Assembly: GCA_008704415.1 (NCBI GenBank)
Contig: VXIS01000303.1
Coordinates: forward strand, 1-59,629
Direction of reading: 5' to 3'
DNA: 59,629 bases
Source: Sphaerosporella brunnea
Taxonomy: Eukaryota; Ascomycota; Pezizomycetes; Pezizales; Pyronemataceae
Shown here: positions 46,301 through 56,921 of the stretch, in pieces
How positions within the stretch are numbered: position 1 is the stretch's first letter
How the letters are laid out: the number at the start of each line of letters is the position of its first letter
Made by a program: the position numbers and the translations under genes
The notes under the pieces: generated by a model
The model's database searches: none
Told to the model about the DNA's origin: nothing
The model's input: the letters and a program-made list of their open reading frames with translations, nothing else

Positions 46301-48437
46301 ATGCCCGCCGCTCCGCAAAAGACTGGTGAATTTTTACCCCGCATTACCCACACCCTCCTCCTCCTCCTCCTCCTCTGGATCTCCTTCTGTTTTGCTTTAG
46401 GTTGACGGGAGCGGGCCGCTGATTGTTGTTTGTGTCGGTGATTGTGAGAAAAAAGCCATCTTGTCCGTGTACAACAAGACCGGACTGCTTGATCTGGCAA
46501 AGGGACTGTCGCAGCATGGCATCCGTCTGCTCGCCTCTGGAGGCACGGCAAAATTGATCCGGGAAGCTGGCATGGAAGTCCAGTATGTTCCTTCCCTTCG
46601 CTCCGCTCCGCTCCTTCCTCTACAGGTGCGGTCTATGTGGTGATAGCTTTGCTGACGGCGGTGCAGCGATGTCAGCAGCATCACTCACGCTCCCGAGATG
46701 CTCGGTGGCCGCGTGAAGACGCTCCACCCCTCTGTGCACGCTGGTATTCTTGCGCGCAACCTTGCATCCGACGAGGAGGATCTTGCCCAGCAGAACATCG
46801 ACAAGGTCGACTACGTCGTCTGCAACCTGTACCCGTTCAAGGACACTGTCGCCAAGATCAACGTGACCGTGGCGGAGGCCGTCGAGGAGATCGACATCGG
46901 TGGTGTGACCCTGCTCCGTGCGGCGGCCAAGAACCACTCCCGCGTCACCATCCTCTCGGACCCCGAGGACTACCCTGGCTTCCTCGAGGAGCTGAAGAAG
47001 GGTGAGGTCTCCGAGGTGTCCCGCAAGCAGTACGCCCTCAAGGCTTTCGAACACACTGCCGACTACGACAGCGCTATCTCGGAGTTCTTCCGCAAGAGAT
47101 ACGCTGGCGATGGTGTCCAGCAGCTCACTCTCCGCTATGGTGCCAACCCCCACCAGAAGCCCGCCCAGGCGTTCGTCAAGAGCGGAAAGCTGCCCTTCAA
47201 GGTGCTGTGCGGCTCCCCTGGTTACATCAACTTGCTCGATGCCCTTAACTCGTGGGCTCTCGTCAAGGAGCTCAAGGAGGCCCTCGACCTCCCCGCTGCG
47301 GCCTCGTTCAAGCACGTTTCCCCTGCTGGTGCTTCCGTTGGTCTGCCTTTGAGCGATGTGGAGAAGAAGCTTTGCTTCGTTGATGACATTGCCGCATTGG
47401 ACGAGAGTCCTCTGGCTTGCGCTTATGCTCGTGCCCGTGGCGCCGACAGAATGAGCAGCTTCGGTGACTGGATCGCCCTGAGCGAAGAGGTTGACACTGT
47501 GACGGCGAAGATCATCAGCCGTGAGGTGTCGGACGGTGTTATTGCGCCCGCTTACTCGGCTGAAGCCCTCGAGATCCTCAAGAAGAAGAAAGGAGGAAAG
47601 TACACCGTTCTTCAGATGGACCCTACCTACGAGGTATGTACTCCCGTGGGTGTTTCTTTGGGGTGAAACGTGGCTGAGCATTGTTTTTTTGGTGCTTTAT
47701 AGCCCCAGTCTACCGAAACCCGCCAGGTCTTCGGTATCTCTCTCACCCAAGGCCGCAACGATGTCAAGATCAATGCCGAGACCTTCTCCCGCGTGATCAC
47801 CCCTGCCGGAGCTGAGCTCCCTAAGCAGGCCGTCATCGACCTCATCGTGGCCACTATCGCCCTCAAGTACACTCAGTCCAACTCTGTGTGCTACGCCAAG
47901 AACGGACAGGTTATCGGACTCGGTGCTGGCCAGCAGAGCCGTATTCACTGCACCCGTCTCGCCGGTGACAAGGCCGACAACTGGTGGTTGCGCCAGCACC
48001 CTAAGATTTTCGAGTTCAAGTGGAAGAAGGGCACCAAGCGGCCCGACAAGAGCAACGCCATCGACCTCTTCGTTTCCGGGCAGGTTCCCGAGAAGGACGA
48101 GGACAGCTTGGAGTGGCAGGGCTACTCGGGCGTCTTCGAGGAGGTGCCTGAGCCGCTCACTGAGCAGGAGAAGAAGGACTGGAAGAAGCAGCTCACCGAT
48201 GTTGTTGTTTCCAGCGATGCTTTCGTGAGTATTCCTGATGTGCAAAGTATGTGAGCGGATAGCTGACTTTCATTCTTGTAGTTCCCATTCGTCGACAACG
48301 TCTTCCGCGCTGCTGCGTCGGGAGTCAAGTATGCGGCTGCCCCTGGAGGATCTGTGAACGACAAGGCAGTTCACGATGCCGCGGAGAAGTGCGGAATCAC
48401 TTTCGTGGAGCAGGAGTTCCGTCTCTTCCACCACTAA
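46301..48437 (+). CDS. ADE17: Bifunctional AICAR transformylase / IMP cyclohydrolase (ATIC)
   Basis: Catalyses the last two steps of IMP synthesis: formyl transfer from 10-formyl-THF to AICAR, then ring closure. Exons 46301-46325, 46456-46582, 46667-47633, 47703-48224 and 48282-48437 give 598 residues, normal for the family. The 25-b first exon (MPAAPQKT) joins through a 130-b intron with acceptor AAAAAAG|CC to [18 protein letters not shown]. The N-terminal MGS-like cyclohydrolase domain includes [26 protein letters not shown] and CNLYPF. The transformylase domain has [11 protein letters not shown], the catalytic Lys-His pair in [37 protein letters not shown] and the C-terminal [11 protein letters not shown]. 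Cytosolic; a homodimer in known members. Confidence 0.96.
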
Positions 48438-49673
48438 AATGGATGGCTATTCAACAAAAATAAAAAGGCGATTTGTTTGGTTTCTTGATGATTGTTTGAT
48501 GATAACGAATAGACTCCTGGTTTACGTCTCACAATGGACGGGTGATTGTAGTTGTAGTAGTGTGGCTTGTGAAGCTATTTCCTGTGGCTATTTTTGTGGT
48601 GGATGCATCATCGGATTTCACAGCGCTTCTCTAAAGTGGGTTTGATTGTGACTCCGTCGCTTATTCGTGAAAACTGGCTCATGGTACATGTTGAGAACGA
48701 GATACAGCTAGTCATCGAGCTTCACTCGATGTCGTTCCGTAACCCTGACCCTTGGATTCGAACGCTTCGGCTACCGTCACACACAGCTCTGGCGCATGCG
48801 CAAGTTGTGACGTATACGTTTGAGAATTGAAGTGCACGAAGTGGTCTGTCTATCTACGGGTTGAACGTAAACGCCGCCAGTAAGAACTATTCGCGGGGTG
48901 CTGCTTGCAGCGGCTTTGTATTCGCTCCGAACCGATGCGCGGGGGCGGAGCACCTAATGTAGGGCCGTTTATGCTTGATGCTATTTTTGCGATGATGGAT
49001 GCCTTGCTTGCGCGGTGCTTATGCAGGGTAAGACGACGAAGGCAGCTTTGCGGATGAGAAGACGCAAGGGAAGGTTTTGCAATGACCATGGCGTGTGAAG
49101 AAGGGGGCTTTTTTGATTTTTATTTCATACGCTTCGCACGCTCGACCTACTTACCTTACCTGTCTGAAACAAGCGAGACACAATACAACCCCCAGAGTAG
49201 GAAATCGCCCCGGACTTCTCCACCCCTGGGAGAGCTGGTAAATCACACCCAACACAAACACACACACACACACACAACCCTTCTTCTCTCTCCCCTTGCA
49301 CTGCCTGTTTTCTTTTTTTTCCGTTGTGTGTTCGTGCTCTTCTTCATCATCATCACTGAAAGATCTCCGACTCTGCCAATTTTCTTTTCCTAGCATCTCA
49401 AATCCTCTTTGAATTCTTCTTATTCTTCTTCTTGCGTTCATTGAGTTACATCGCCACAGGCTTTAGTACTCGCATCACTACTTCCACCCACACAACCGCC
49501 CGCCCCCCGGCCTCGCTTGCTTCAGCTTCATAAAGTCAACCATACTCGCATCACCTTTGTCGCGCGCCTTTTTCAAACAAGCTTTCTTCGCGAAACGAAC
49601 ACGACAGTTACTTTGACTTTTCTCCTGGCGGGAATCTTCTCTAGTGTACACATCTAATATCAATTAATTCACC
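48438..49673. other. Intergenic / syntaxin 5' leader
   Basis: No supported gene. A (CA)n run at 49257-49276 lies in the presumed 5' leader of the syntaxin gene; the last 500 b are pyrimidine-rich. Confidence 0.5.
49257..49276. repeat. (CA)10 microsatellite
   Basis: Pure CA repeat in non-coding sequence about 400 b before the syntaxin ATG. Confidence 0.85.
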
Positions 49674-49702
49674 ATGAGTGTACGTCTTCCCCTTAGCCAA
49701 CA

Positions 49703-49737
<35 letters not shown>

Positions 49738-51859
49738 TCCAAAACGCGTCGCTAGGAGTCGAGATCATTCGCTAATGTTCTGTGTGTCATAGGGAGGTTA
49801 CGGGTATGTTCTCTTTCCACGATTGCTTTTTGCGCGGACGCTTCGAGCTCGAGGACCATTTGGCTCTGCCCCCTGGCTCCGTTGCGGCCTTGTTTCGTTC
49901 GAATCCGCGAGGGCGCTCAAACTTCCGGAGATGCCGAGCACTCACTGACGACGATCCAGTAACTACGGGGCCTCTTCGAACCCATATGCTCAGCAAGACA
50001 ACTACAACCCATATGGTGGAAATTCAGGCGGTAACCAGGCAGGTTATGGCGGAGGAGGATACGGACAGGAGCCTACAGGTATGGGATTTTCAACTCCTTC
50101 ACTGCATCCCTCCCCCCCCCCTCCCCCCGGTCCTCTCGTTGCCCCCAACTTCGCACCAACCTCCTGCGAGTGTTGTCGAAACAAACAACAAAAACGAATG
50201 CTTGCAGACGGAGGTTGATACGATTTTCTATCCATGAATTGCTTCGGAGGCTAAAGTGGAGCCCTATTCGCCTCTGAATTCAGGTGGCACTGGTTACGAG
50301 ATGGGAAACCTGAACGGCGCGCCGCAACAGGGTTACGCCCCGCCTGCTGCTGCTGCGGGCGATAACTTGCAGGAGTTCTTCGATGAGGTCGAGCAGATCC
50401 GCAGTGGTATCGAGAAGGTCAATGCGAACATCGCCACTATCGAGAGCTTGCACCAGCGCTCCTTGAACGAGGTCGATGAGGGCTCCCAGCAGAACACCCA
50501 GCACCGCCTCGAGGCCTTGGTTTCGGAGACTTCGTCGCTCAACAACAGTCTCGCCGGCAGAATCAAGATCTTGAAGGGCAAGGCTTCCCGGGACCCTGGC
50601 AAGAGCCCCCAGGTCGGCGTTCTGGACCGGAATTTCAAGGACACCCTGAGGAAGTATCAAATGGTCGAGAAAACCTTTGCCGACAGGACCCGAGAACAGA
50701 TGGCCCGGCAGTACCGAATTGTGCGGCCGGACGCTACTGAGGAGGAAGTGCGACAGGCGTGCGAGGACTCCCAGGGACAGCAGATCTTCTCTCAGGCTGT
50801 AGGTTAATCTTTTGGAAGATCACGCCAGAATCGCGTGCTGATGTTTTTTTTGTAGCTTCTTACTGGAAACCGCCGTGGTGAGGCCGGATCAGCCCTTCGG
50901 GAAGTGCAGGCCCGTCACAATGAGATTCAACGCATCGAGAAGACTATCATCGAGCTTGCACAGCTGTTCAACGAGATGGAGCAGCTGGTGACGGAGCAGG
51001 AGACCATGGTTGAGAATATCGACCAGCGCGGTGAGGAGATCACCCAGAACGTCGACAAAGCGCAGAACGAGCTCGAAAACGCAGTCGAGAAGGCACGCTC
51101 CGCGAGAAGAAAGAAGTGGTGGTGCCTACTCATTGTCTGTGAGTTTTCCCGTATTTCCTACCTCTCAGATGGTTTTGTTTTACTTTGGTGCTTTTTCTTT
51201 TTCTGCCGCGGGTCACTTGAGATCCATCCAGCCGTGTTTTTCCCGTGATAGCGCATTTCTCGCGTGGGAATTGTTAACCGGACAAGTCTTGATACTGTGC
51301 GTTATCGCCGTCATACTTGGTGCCTACTTTGGCACCCAGTCGAAGAAGTAAAGGACATGGATGGATTGCGTAGACTGGTTACCTCAGAAGTACCTACCTA
51401 GGCATTTCCCTTTTTTTTCCCTTCTTTGCCTCACTTGCTCCCATACCCTTTTCGGAGAGAAAAAAAACACCCTCTAATCTCGGTGCCCTGCGTGTTCCAC
51501 GGACACAGTGCTCATCATCATCGTCGTTGTCATCATCGCTCTGGTGGTTACCAAGCTCAACGGCTCTTGGTAGACGTTTGCCGGCCGTCATCGAAGTCCG
51601 GCGGTTGGATAGTGTGGGGTTTGAATGGTTTTGGGATGCTGCCTTTTCCCGTTTCTTTGCCTTTTTTCTTTTAATGCCGTGGCGAGGATAGATACTTCTT
51701 TTGTTTTCTTGTCTATTCCTTTTTATCTTTTTCGCTTTTTGGGAAGGGGAACTTTGTTTGTTAATTTGTGTGTGTCTCCGTCCAACAAATGCAGTACTCA
51801 TCATCATCGTTATCGTCATCATTGCGGTGGTCGTTACGTTGGTCAACAAGAAGAAATAA
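49674..51859 (+). CDS. sso1: Plasma-membrane t-SNARE syntaxin (Sso1/2 type) with three alternative last exons
   Basis: Qa-SNARE for exocytosis at the plasma membrane. Shared exons are 49674-49679 (Met-Ser only), 49793-49803, 49960-50078, 50284-50798 and 50856-51138. The N-terminus is Gly/Tyr/Asn-rich. The Habc bundle spans from NLQEFFDEVEQIRSG to about residue 215. The SNARE motif (about 235-295) carries the zero-layer Gln in VTEQETM and ends in RRKKWWCLLIV at the membrane. The anchor is then completed by one of three terminal exons: 51287-51351, 51509-51573 or 51795-51859. Each has 65 nt, each is preceded by AG, and each is in the same phase. Every isoform is 332 residues long. Acceptors 1 and 2 have nearby branch-like TTAAC and CTAAT; for acceptor 3 the candidate is a TTAAT. 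Which exon is used, and when, cannot be told from sequence. Confidence 0.9.
49701..49736. repeat. (CAG)n microsatellite in syntaxin intron 1
   Basis: CAG CAA then ten CAG triplets, inside the intron 49680-49792. If the intron were retained, the ATG frame would read through a Gln run to a stop at the end of the CGC TAA near 49771-49776. Confidence 0.85.
51287..51351 (+). other. sso1: Syntaxin alternative terminal exon A
   Basis: 65 nt from acceptor GACAAG to TAA. It encodes FLILCVIAVILG then AYFGTQSKK as anchor and tail. The intron back to the shared donor at 51139 is 148 b, with a TTAACC branch candidate at about 51273. Confidence 0.75.
51509..51573 (+). other. sso1: Syntaxin alternative terminal exon B
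   Basis: 65 nt from acceptor GACACAG to TAG. It encodes LLIIIVVVIIALVVT then KLNGSW. A CTAAT branch candidate lies at about 51474. It is clearly related in sequence to exon C. Confidence 0.75.
51795..51859 (+). other. sso1: Syntaxin alternative terminal exon C
   Basis: 65 nt from acceptor ATGCAG to TAA. It encodes LLIIIVIVIIAVVVT then LVNKKK. Most codons of its first half match exon B, with mainly third-position changes, which points to tandem exon duplication under protein-level selection. Confidence 0.75.
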
Positions 51860-52923
51860 CGGCGGCAACAATGGCGGGAATTAAACGGTGATTTGGAGGT
51901 GATGGGTAATGGCTGGGGAGGGGGGGAAGTGGGAGGGAGTATATAATGGTTCTTTGTCTTGGGGCTTGATTGGGTGTACTAATGCTGCATATTCTCCTCG
52001 TCTGTTGAGGTTGAGCATTGTGTGTTTTTGTAGTATGTGCGCTTCATATGTGGATTGATACTTGCTGTTGTACTGGTACCTCCTTTTGTAGAGTATGCTA
52101 TAATGATGGTGGTTTTTTTTTTTACATCCCAGAGATGATTCTGCCTCTTTTTGCAAAGAGTTAGATTCATTGTGTATCACTCAGCCCTCGGCACGGTGCG
52201 GATTTGGGGTTAGGGTCTAGATAGTACTACCAAGGAAGAACCTTCGAAAGCAGGATATCCAGAGTCCAGACACATATGCATGTCGTCGGTGGCTTTCTGG
52301 CGATCACGTACGAGCACCGTAACCTGATGTTCGGACCCGGGGCGCGCGCGCAGCCAGTCAGATCTTTAATTCGCTGCCCTGCCCTATGCAGAGCAGGGCC
52401 TGCTCGGCTCGCTGTGCCGGGAGTGGTTGGGATTTGCGTACATAGTGGCTTTTTGGCTTGTTGGCTTTTTGGCTTGTTTTTTGCAGGGCTGTGCTCTTGT
52501 TCCCAAAAATCGAAGAGCTGAAGTTGAAGTCGAAGTTGAAGTTGAAGTTGAAGTTGAAGTTGAGAGTAGTGTTGGGAGAAGGAGCTCGGTCGAGCTTGCT
52601 GCTGCTGTTTATAGCAACGGGAAGGGATGGGAAGATCGCAACTAGCCTCCACTCGCGAAAGCTCCCCTTCTTCTGCTTCTTCATGACGTGGGTGCAGGGA
52701 CTGGTCTGGGCTCTCTTTTTTTTTCCGCGTGATGGGGTCCTTTCTCCTGCAGCACACTGCTCGAGCTCTTTTTTCTGACTTTTGGAGTTTCAGCACTTTT
52801 CCACCTACACATACTCCATCCAGCGGCCGCTCGTTGCATCTAGACTTGGGAACGCCGCCATTCTTATCCACCCCGAACGAACGCACGACACCAACGACAC
52901 GAACGGACGGACGGACAAAGCTC
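51860..52923. other. Intergenic, with (GTTGAA)n repeat
   Basis: No supported gene. The 235-residue minus frame (52227-52934) owes its length largely to the hexamer repeat at 52517-52564 and has no domain. The right part is presumed promoter of the 52924 gene. Confidence 0.5.
52517..52564. repeat. (GTTGAA)n hexamer repeat
   Basis: About eight imperfect copies of GTTGAA. The unit is a multiple of three and lacks stop codons in most frames, so it creates artificial long frames on both strands (VEVEVE, LKLKLK, QLQLQL, NFNFNF). Confidence 0.85.
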
Positions 52924-53255
52924 ATGCTACACACGATGTTTCCACGAACTCGAACACCGCGCGCTGCTGTCCTCTTCTCCTTCTTCGTCTTCCTGCTCCT
53001 GGCCTTGTCGGCTGCTGCAGAGACTACAACTGAGAAGCGACAAAGTAAGATCCTCCCTCCCCCCCCCCTCTCCCCTTCTTCTCTCGTAAGGATGGGCTAA
53101 TGCCGATGCTGGTGCTGACAGCTTCGGCCGCACCGTCGTTTCGCTTCTCGGTACATACGCACTCGGAGAGCGCAGTCAAGTATGCGATTTCGCCCACGTA
53201 CGTTAGCTTGTTCATTGGCGGCGCCAGCGTGTTGATTGCTGGGCTTATGATATGA
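52924..53255 (+). CDS. Small secreted or GPI-type protein, 84 residues
   Basis: Exons 52924-53044 and 53122-53255 (intron 77 b, donor GTAAGA, acceptor GACAG). The N-terminus after Arg/Thr residues has a strong hydrophobic core (AAVLFSFFVFLLLALSAAAE), a probable signal peptide with cleavage near AAA-ETTTEKR. A short ectodomain (about 40 residues) follows. The C-terminus is hydrophobic again (YVSLFIGGASVLIAGLMI) and ends there, which suits a GPI-attachment signal or a single helix. KR after the signal could be a Kex2-type site. A second in-frame ATG at 52936 could be the start. The family is not recognised. Confidence 0.6.
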
Positions 53256-53957
53256 AACACACCAAACCCGGCCACCACCCACCACACCACACACATCACA
53301 CATAACAACTTGCCGGGAAATCTTTTTTTTTTTTTTCCTCTCTCTCTCTTTCGTTTGGTTGGGGGTTTGAGTCTTGCTCTGGGGGGATTTGGCATCTTGC
53401 TTTGCAATCGGAGTTGGTGGCGGGATTTGTGCTGATTTTATTGTTTTTTTTTTGTTTTGTTTTGTTTTTTTACGTAAAGCTCTTTGTTTGCGCGGTTGTG
53501 ATGGAATGTTGGCTGTGGTGCTCCCACAGCTCAGAGCGCAGCATCATGGATGGATCATGGATGTCGAGACGCGGGCCAATTTCTGGTGGGCTTGACATGT
53601 AACCGCAGTGTAACAACAAGTGGGTTTTGGGCGATCGCTTGCGTTGTTGTATCGTGACCTGAATTCAACCAGGGTCCCCGCAGCAGCCACCTCATCGAAA
53701 AGCTGCGATCGGAAACAATCCCAAGCCTTTCAAAAACGAAGGGGAGAAGAAAAAACCTTTCGGTTAGCTTTAGGGTTTTGTGGATTTGTCACGTGATACA
53801 AGAGCCTCTTGACTCTTCCCCGCCGCCGCCCCCGCCAAAAGTTCACGACACTCTCGCCACTAACCCATCAACCTCCGATACCCCCAACCCCAACCCCAAC
53901 GTCCCTCGTCGTAGCTGCGTGTTACTTTTTCCTTGTTCAGTCAACAGTCTATTAGCT
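53256..53957. other. Intergenic, no supported gene
   Basis: T-rich sequence (runs near 53321-53335 and 53443-53470), then the presumed promoter of the eIF3j gene. No coding features are seen. Confidence 0.5.
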
Positions 53958-54990
53958 ATGGTTCCGCCGCCAAAGCAGTGGGGTATGTCGACTCGAGAGG
54001 TTTTTTTCTGTTCCGTCGGACTGCGCTGACACACATGCAGACGAAGAGGAGGAGTCCTCGGAGGAGGAGGAGGACACGCCGATCATCGTTACTCTCGCCC
54101 CCAAAAAGAAGTGGGATGACGAAGAGGAGGAGGAAGACGTACGTCCCCCCCCCCCCCTTTTCCCCATCCCTTCGCGCACATGCCACTGACAAACACACAC
54201 AGATTCTTGACTCCTGGGACGCCGCCGAAGACAGCGAGGCGGAGCGCGAGAAGGAAGCGAAGAAGAAGGCAGCGGCGGAAAAGGCCGCGGCCGAGGAGGC
54301 GGCAAACAAGAAGTCCTCCGCCGAACGCATCGCCGAGAAGAAAGCTGCCGCTGCGGCGAAGGCTGCGGCCGAAGCTGCCGAGAAGGAGAAGCTCGCCGAG
54401 GAAACCCCCGCTGAGCGCCGCGCACGCATCCAGGCCAGGGAAATCGAGGCGGACCTCAAGCATGCGGAGGACTTGTTTGGTGCTGTCGGCATCGGCGCTG
54501 GTGCTGGTACTAGTGGGCGCTCCACCAAGCCTGTCGCTATCGTCGACCCCAAGGATCCTTCCCGCTCCATCGACCTCGCTGGGTTGCCCATCTTTAAGCC
54601 AACTACTAAGTCCCAGTTCGATGAGCTCAGCGATGTCCTGGTGCCCATCATCGCCGCGAACACCAAGAAGCCCCATTACAACACCTTCATGCAGGAGTTT
54701 ACTAGGGCCCTCGCCAAAGAGATGCCCAGTGATCAGATCCGGTTGGTGGCCAGCAAGATTACGACCTTGGCGAACGAGAAGCAGAAGGAAGAGAAGGAGG
54801 CACAGAAGGGTGGAAAGAAGAAGGCTGGCGCCAAGAAGGTGGCGTTGTCGTCTGCTGGCAAGGCTGCTGATGTGGCGGATACGAAGTCGTATGATGATGT
54901 CTATGATGACTTGTAAGCTTCACCGACCCTGCTGGATTGTGAGAGCTCTCTAACTAATGGCACTCGCTTTACAGTGACGACTTTATGTAA
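53958..54990 (+). CDS. HCR1: Translation initiation factor 3 subunit J (eIF3j / Hcr1)
   Basis: Exons 53958-53982, 54041-54138, 54203-54912 and 54975-54990 give 282 residues. It associates with the 40S decoding centre and eIF3, and in yeast also acts in 20S rRNA processing and recycling. The N-terminus MVPPPKQWDEEEESSEEEE and WDDEEEEED-ILDSWD is the hallmark acidic Trp-Asp region. A long Ala/Lys/Glu helix (KEAKKKAAAEKAAAEEAA...) follows, then the conserved core DLKHAEDLFG, FKPTTKSQFDELSDVLVPII and HYNTFMQEFTRALAKEM. The C-terminus DVYDDFDDFM is completed only by the tiny last exon of 16 b. It is normal in length for fungi. Confidence 0.94.
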
Positions 54991-55405
54991 ACCGATCTAT
55001 CACTTCGAATTCTTGGCTCTCGCAGGTTAGAAAAAAAGGGGGGGATGGGCGATTTTTTTTTTCTTTGATCTCTTTTTTCCTGTTTCCTTCGTTTGGTGTT
55101 TGGAGGAGTAGATTGCGTCGGATTTACTGGGTTGGTTTCTCTGGCGAATACTTACATCTTACTGTGCGAACGGTGTTTACTGTCTCATTTCTTCCTTCGT
55201 CGTGAAAACCTGCCATTGAGGAACTCGCCGCCTTGATGAGTCTGAGAGGCCGTTAGTTACTCTACGAGCGAGTGCAGCTCTATGAGGATGAGCATGCACA
55301 TTGCACATGCATACCCGACACGCTAAAACCCCACCCCTGCACCACAATCCCAAAATTCTGATCGACGCCGACCGCGCCAAACTTCTACATTCCACATTAC
55401 CAGCC
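54991..55405. other. Intergenic between eIF3j and Lcp5 genes
   Basis: 415 b, T-rich after the eIF3j stop; no coding features. Confidence 0.5.
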
Positions 55406-56485
55406 ATGACGACGCCCGAAGACCTCCTGAGCACGCTCACAACATTGACGGAGTCGCTGACGAGCGCTCTTACCCCGCTCCCCGACCCCTCGGACTCGGC
55501 CAAGATCGCACCGCCGAAACACGGCATCTCGCTGCTCGACGTCAAGAACGATGTGCTGCTGTCCTATCTCCACAACCTCGCGTTTCTTTCGCTCCTCCGC
55601 CTGAAGGGCGGGAAGTTCGAGAATCACGAGGCGGTGGCAGACCTGGCCAAGCTCCGGCTGCTGCTGGAGCGCGGCGTCAAGCCGAGCGAGCAGAAGCTGA
55701 AGTACCAAATCGACAAAGTGGTCATTGCGGCGGCGGAGAAAGAGGAAGGGTCCAAGAAGAGCAGCAAGCAGGGGGGGCAGGAGGAGGAGGAGGAGGAGGA
55801 GGAATCATCTGGCTCTGAAAGCGACGACGTTTCCGGATCCGACAGTGATGACGGGGAAGCTCGAAGGAAATCATTACTTGCCGCCGCCACGAATCCCTCC
55901 GACCTCGCCCATCGCCCCAACCCCGCTTCGCTACTCATCAAGGAGAAAACGACGCGCGCAGGCGCAAAGGAGTCTGCGCCTGGAATCTACAAACCCCCCA
56001 GAATCGCGGCGACGGCTATGCCGGGTCTCCCCACTACCGATGCGCGCGAGAGGAAGTCGCGTGACCCTGTGCGCTCGCATCTGTTGGAGGACTTTGTCGG
56101 CGACGAGCTCTCGGCTGCCCCCCTGCCGCTGCCCTCCGTTGGTACTACTATCGTCCAGGGCGGTCGTGGCCACAAGAGTGCAAAGGATCGCCGCGTGGAG
56201 CTGGAGAGGCAGGAGTTTGAAGAGGCGAATTTGGTGCGGTTGCCGAAGGTCAGCAAGAAGGAGGCTGCCAAGGCGAAGAGACACAATAGGGACACGTTTG
56301 GTGGAGAGGATTGGAGGAGCTTTGCGGGCGATCTTGATAAGTTGACCAGGAATGCTGGTAAGAGCAATAGGGGAGGGAAGGCGCTGGAGAATAGCAGGAA
56401 GAGGGGGCCTAATGAGGATGGTGGAAGAGAGCTGGGCACACATTACGAGGCGAGGAAGAGACTGGCAAAGCGGAGGAAGGCGTAG
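55406..56485 (+). CDS. LCP5: U3 snoRNP-associated ribosome-biogenesis protein Lcp5 (Sas10/Utp3 family)
   Basis: 359 residues, single exon, start MTTPEDLLSTLTTL. Nucleolar factor of the small-subunit processome needed for early 18S pre-rRNA cleavage (known from yeast Lcp5 and human neuroguidin). The Sas10/Utp3 domain is visible: HGISLLDVKNDVLLSYLHNLAFLSLLRL then GVKPSEQKLKYQIDKVV (about 40-115). An acidic Glu/Ser/Asp stretch follows (about 130-160), then the conserved YKPPRIAATAMP and, towards the C-terminus, EFEEANLVRLPKVSKKE, GGEDWRSFAGDLD and a basic tail ending ARKRLAKRRKA. Upstream in-frame residues from 55301 lack an earlier ATG of coding appearance except MHMHT, which I reject as start because the family begins near the chosen Met. 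Confidence 0.93.
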   Translation: MTTPEDLLSTLTTLTESLTSALTPLPDPSDSAKIAPPKHGISLLDVKNDVLLSYLHNLAFLSLLRLKGGKFENHEAVADLAKLRLLLERGVKPSEQKLKYQIDKVVIAAAEKEEGSKKSSKQGGQEEEEEEEESSGSESDDVSGSDSDDGEARRKSLLAAATNPSDLAHRPNPASLLIKEKTTRAGAKESAPGIYKPPRIAATAMPGLPTTDARERKSRDPVRSHLLEDFVGDELSAAPLPLPSVGTTIVQGGRGHKSAKDRRVELERQEFEEANLVRLPKVSKKEAAKAKRHNRDTFGGEDWRSFAGDLDKLTRNAGKSNRGGKALENSRKRGPNEDGGRELGTHYEARKRLAKRRKA

Positions 56486-56921
56486 GAATGGGCGTTTTTA
56501 CTTTCTTTCTTTGTCTTGTTGGGATATCAAAAGTTAGGTTGCTTTGTCCGTAGCATCATCATCATTGGGAGCTGCATCTTGTTGAAAATGACGGCTAGCG
56601 ATTACTTATGCATAATCTTACGCATAATGCACTCCCGCTGCCGAAATTGACGACGAAACAAACAAAAGTTACATCTGCAGAATTATCGCGATGTTTATAC
56701 GAGCCATCAGGCCGTCCGGGTGCTACAACAGACAACGCAGCTTCCCGTGTAATCGACTCTGCACGCTAACATCATCATTCTCTCGGCGCACCTCCCCACA
56801 TCCATTCCGCACCTCCTCTGTTGGCGACACATTGTCCTCACGTCACCCCGGAAAGCTGTGTATAAAACCGCTTCCTCCATCCACTGTCCCCCGCACCAAT
56901 TTCTCCACCGCCACAGCAACC
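56486..56921. promoter_or_regulatory. Intergenic with TATA box of the monooxygenase gene
   Basis: TATAAAA at 56861-56867 stands about 55 b before the ATG at 56922. The rest holds the Lcp5 3' end and no coding features. Confidence 0.5.

Noticed and set aside
48740..48800. GGATTCGAACG sequence resembling a reverse tRNA T arm.
   Set aside because: The B box is imperfect and no cloverleaf can be drawn.
52227..52934. 235-codon minus frame with Gln-Leu repeats.
   Set aside because: Length is produced by the stop-free GTTGAA hexamer repeat; the rest is low-complexity and overlaps the 5' end of the 52924 gene on the other strand.
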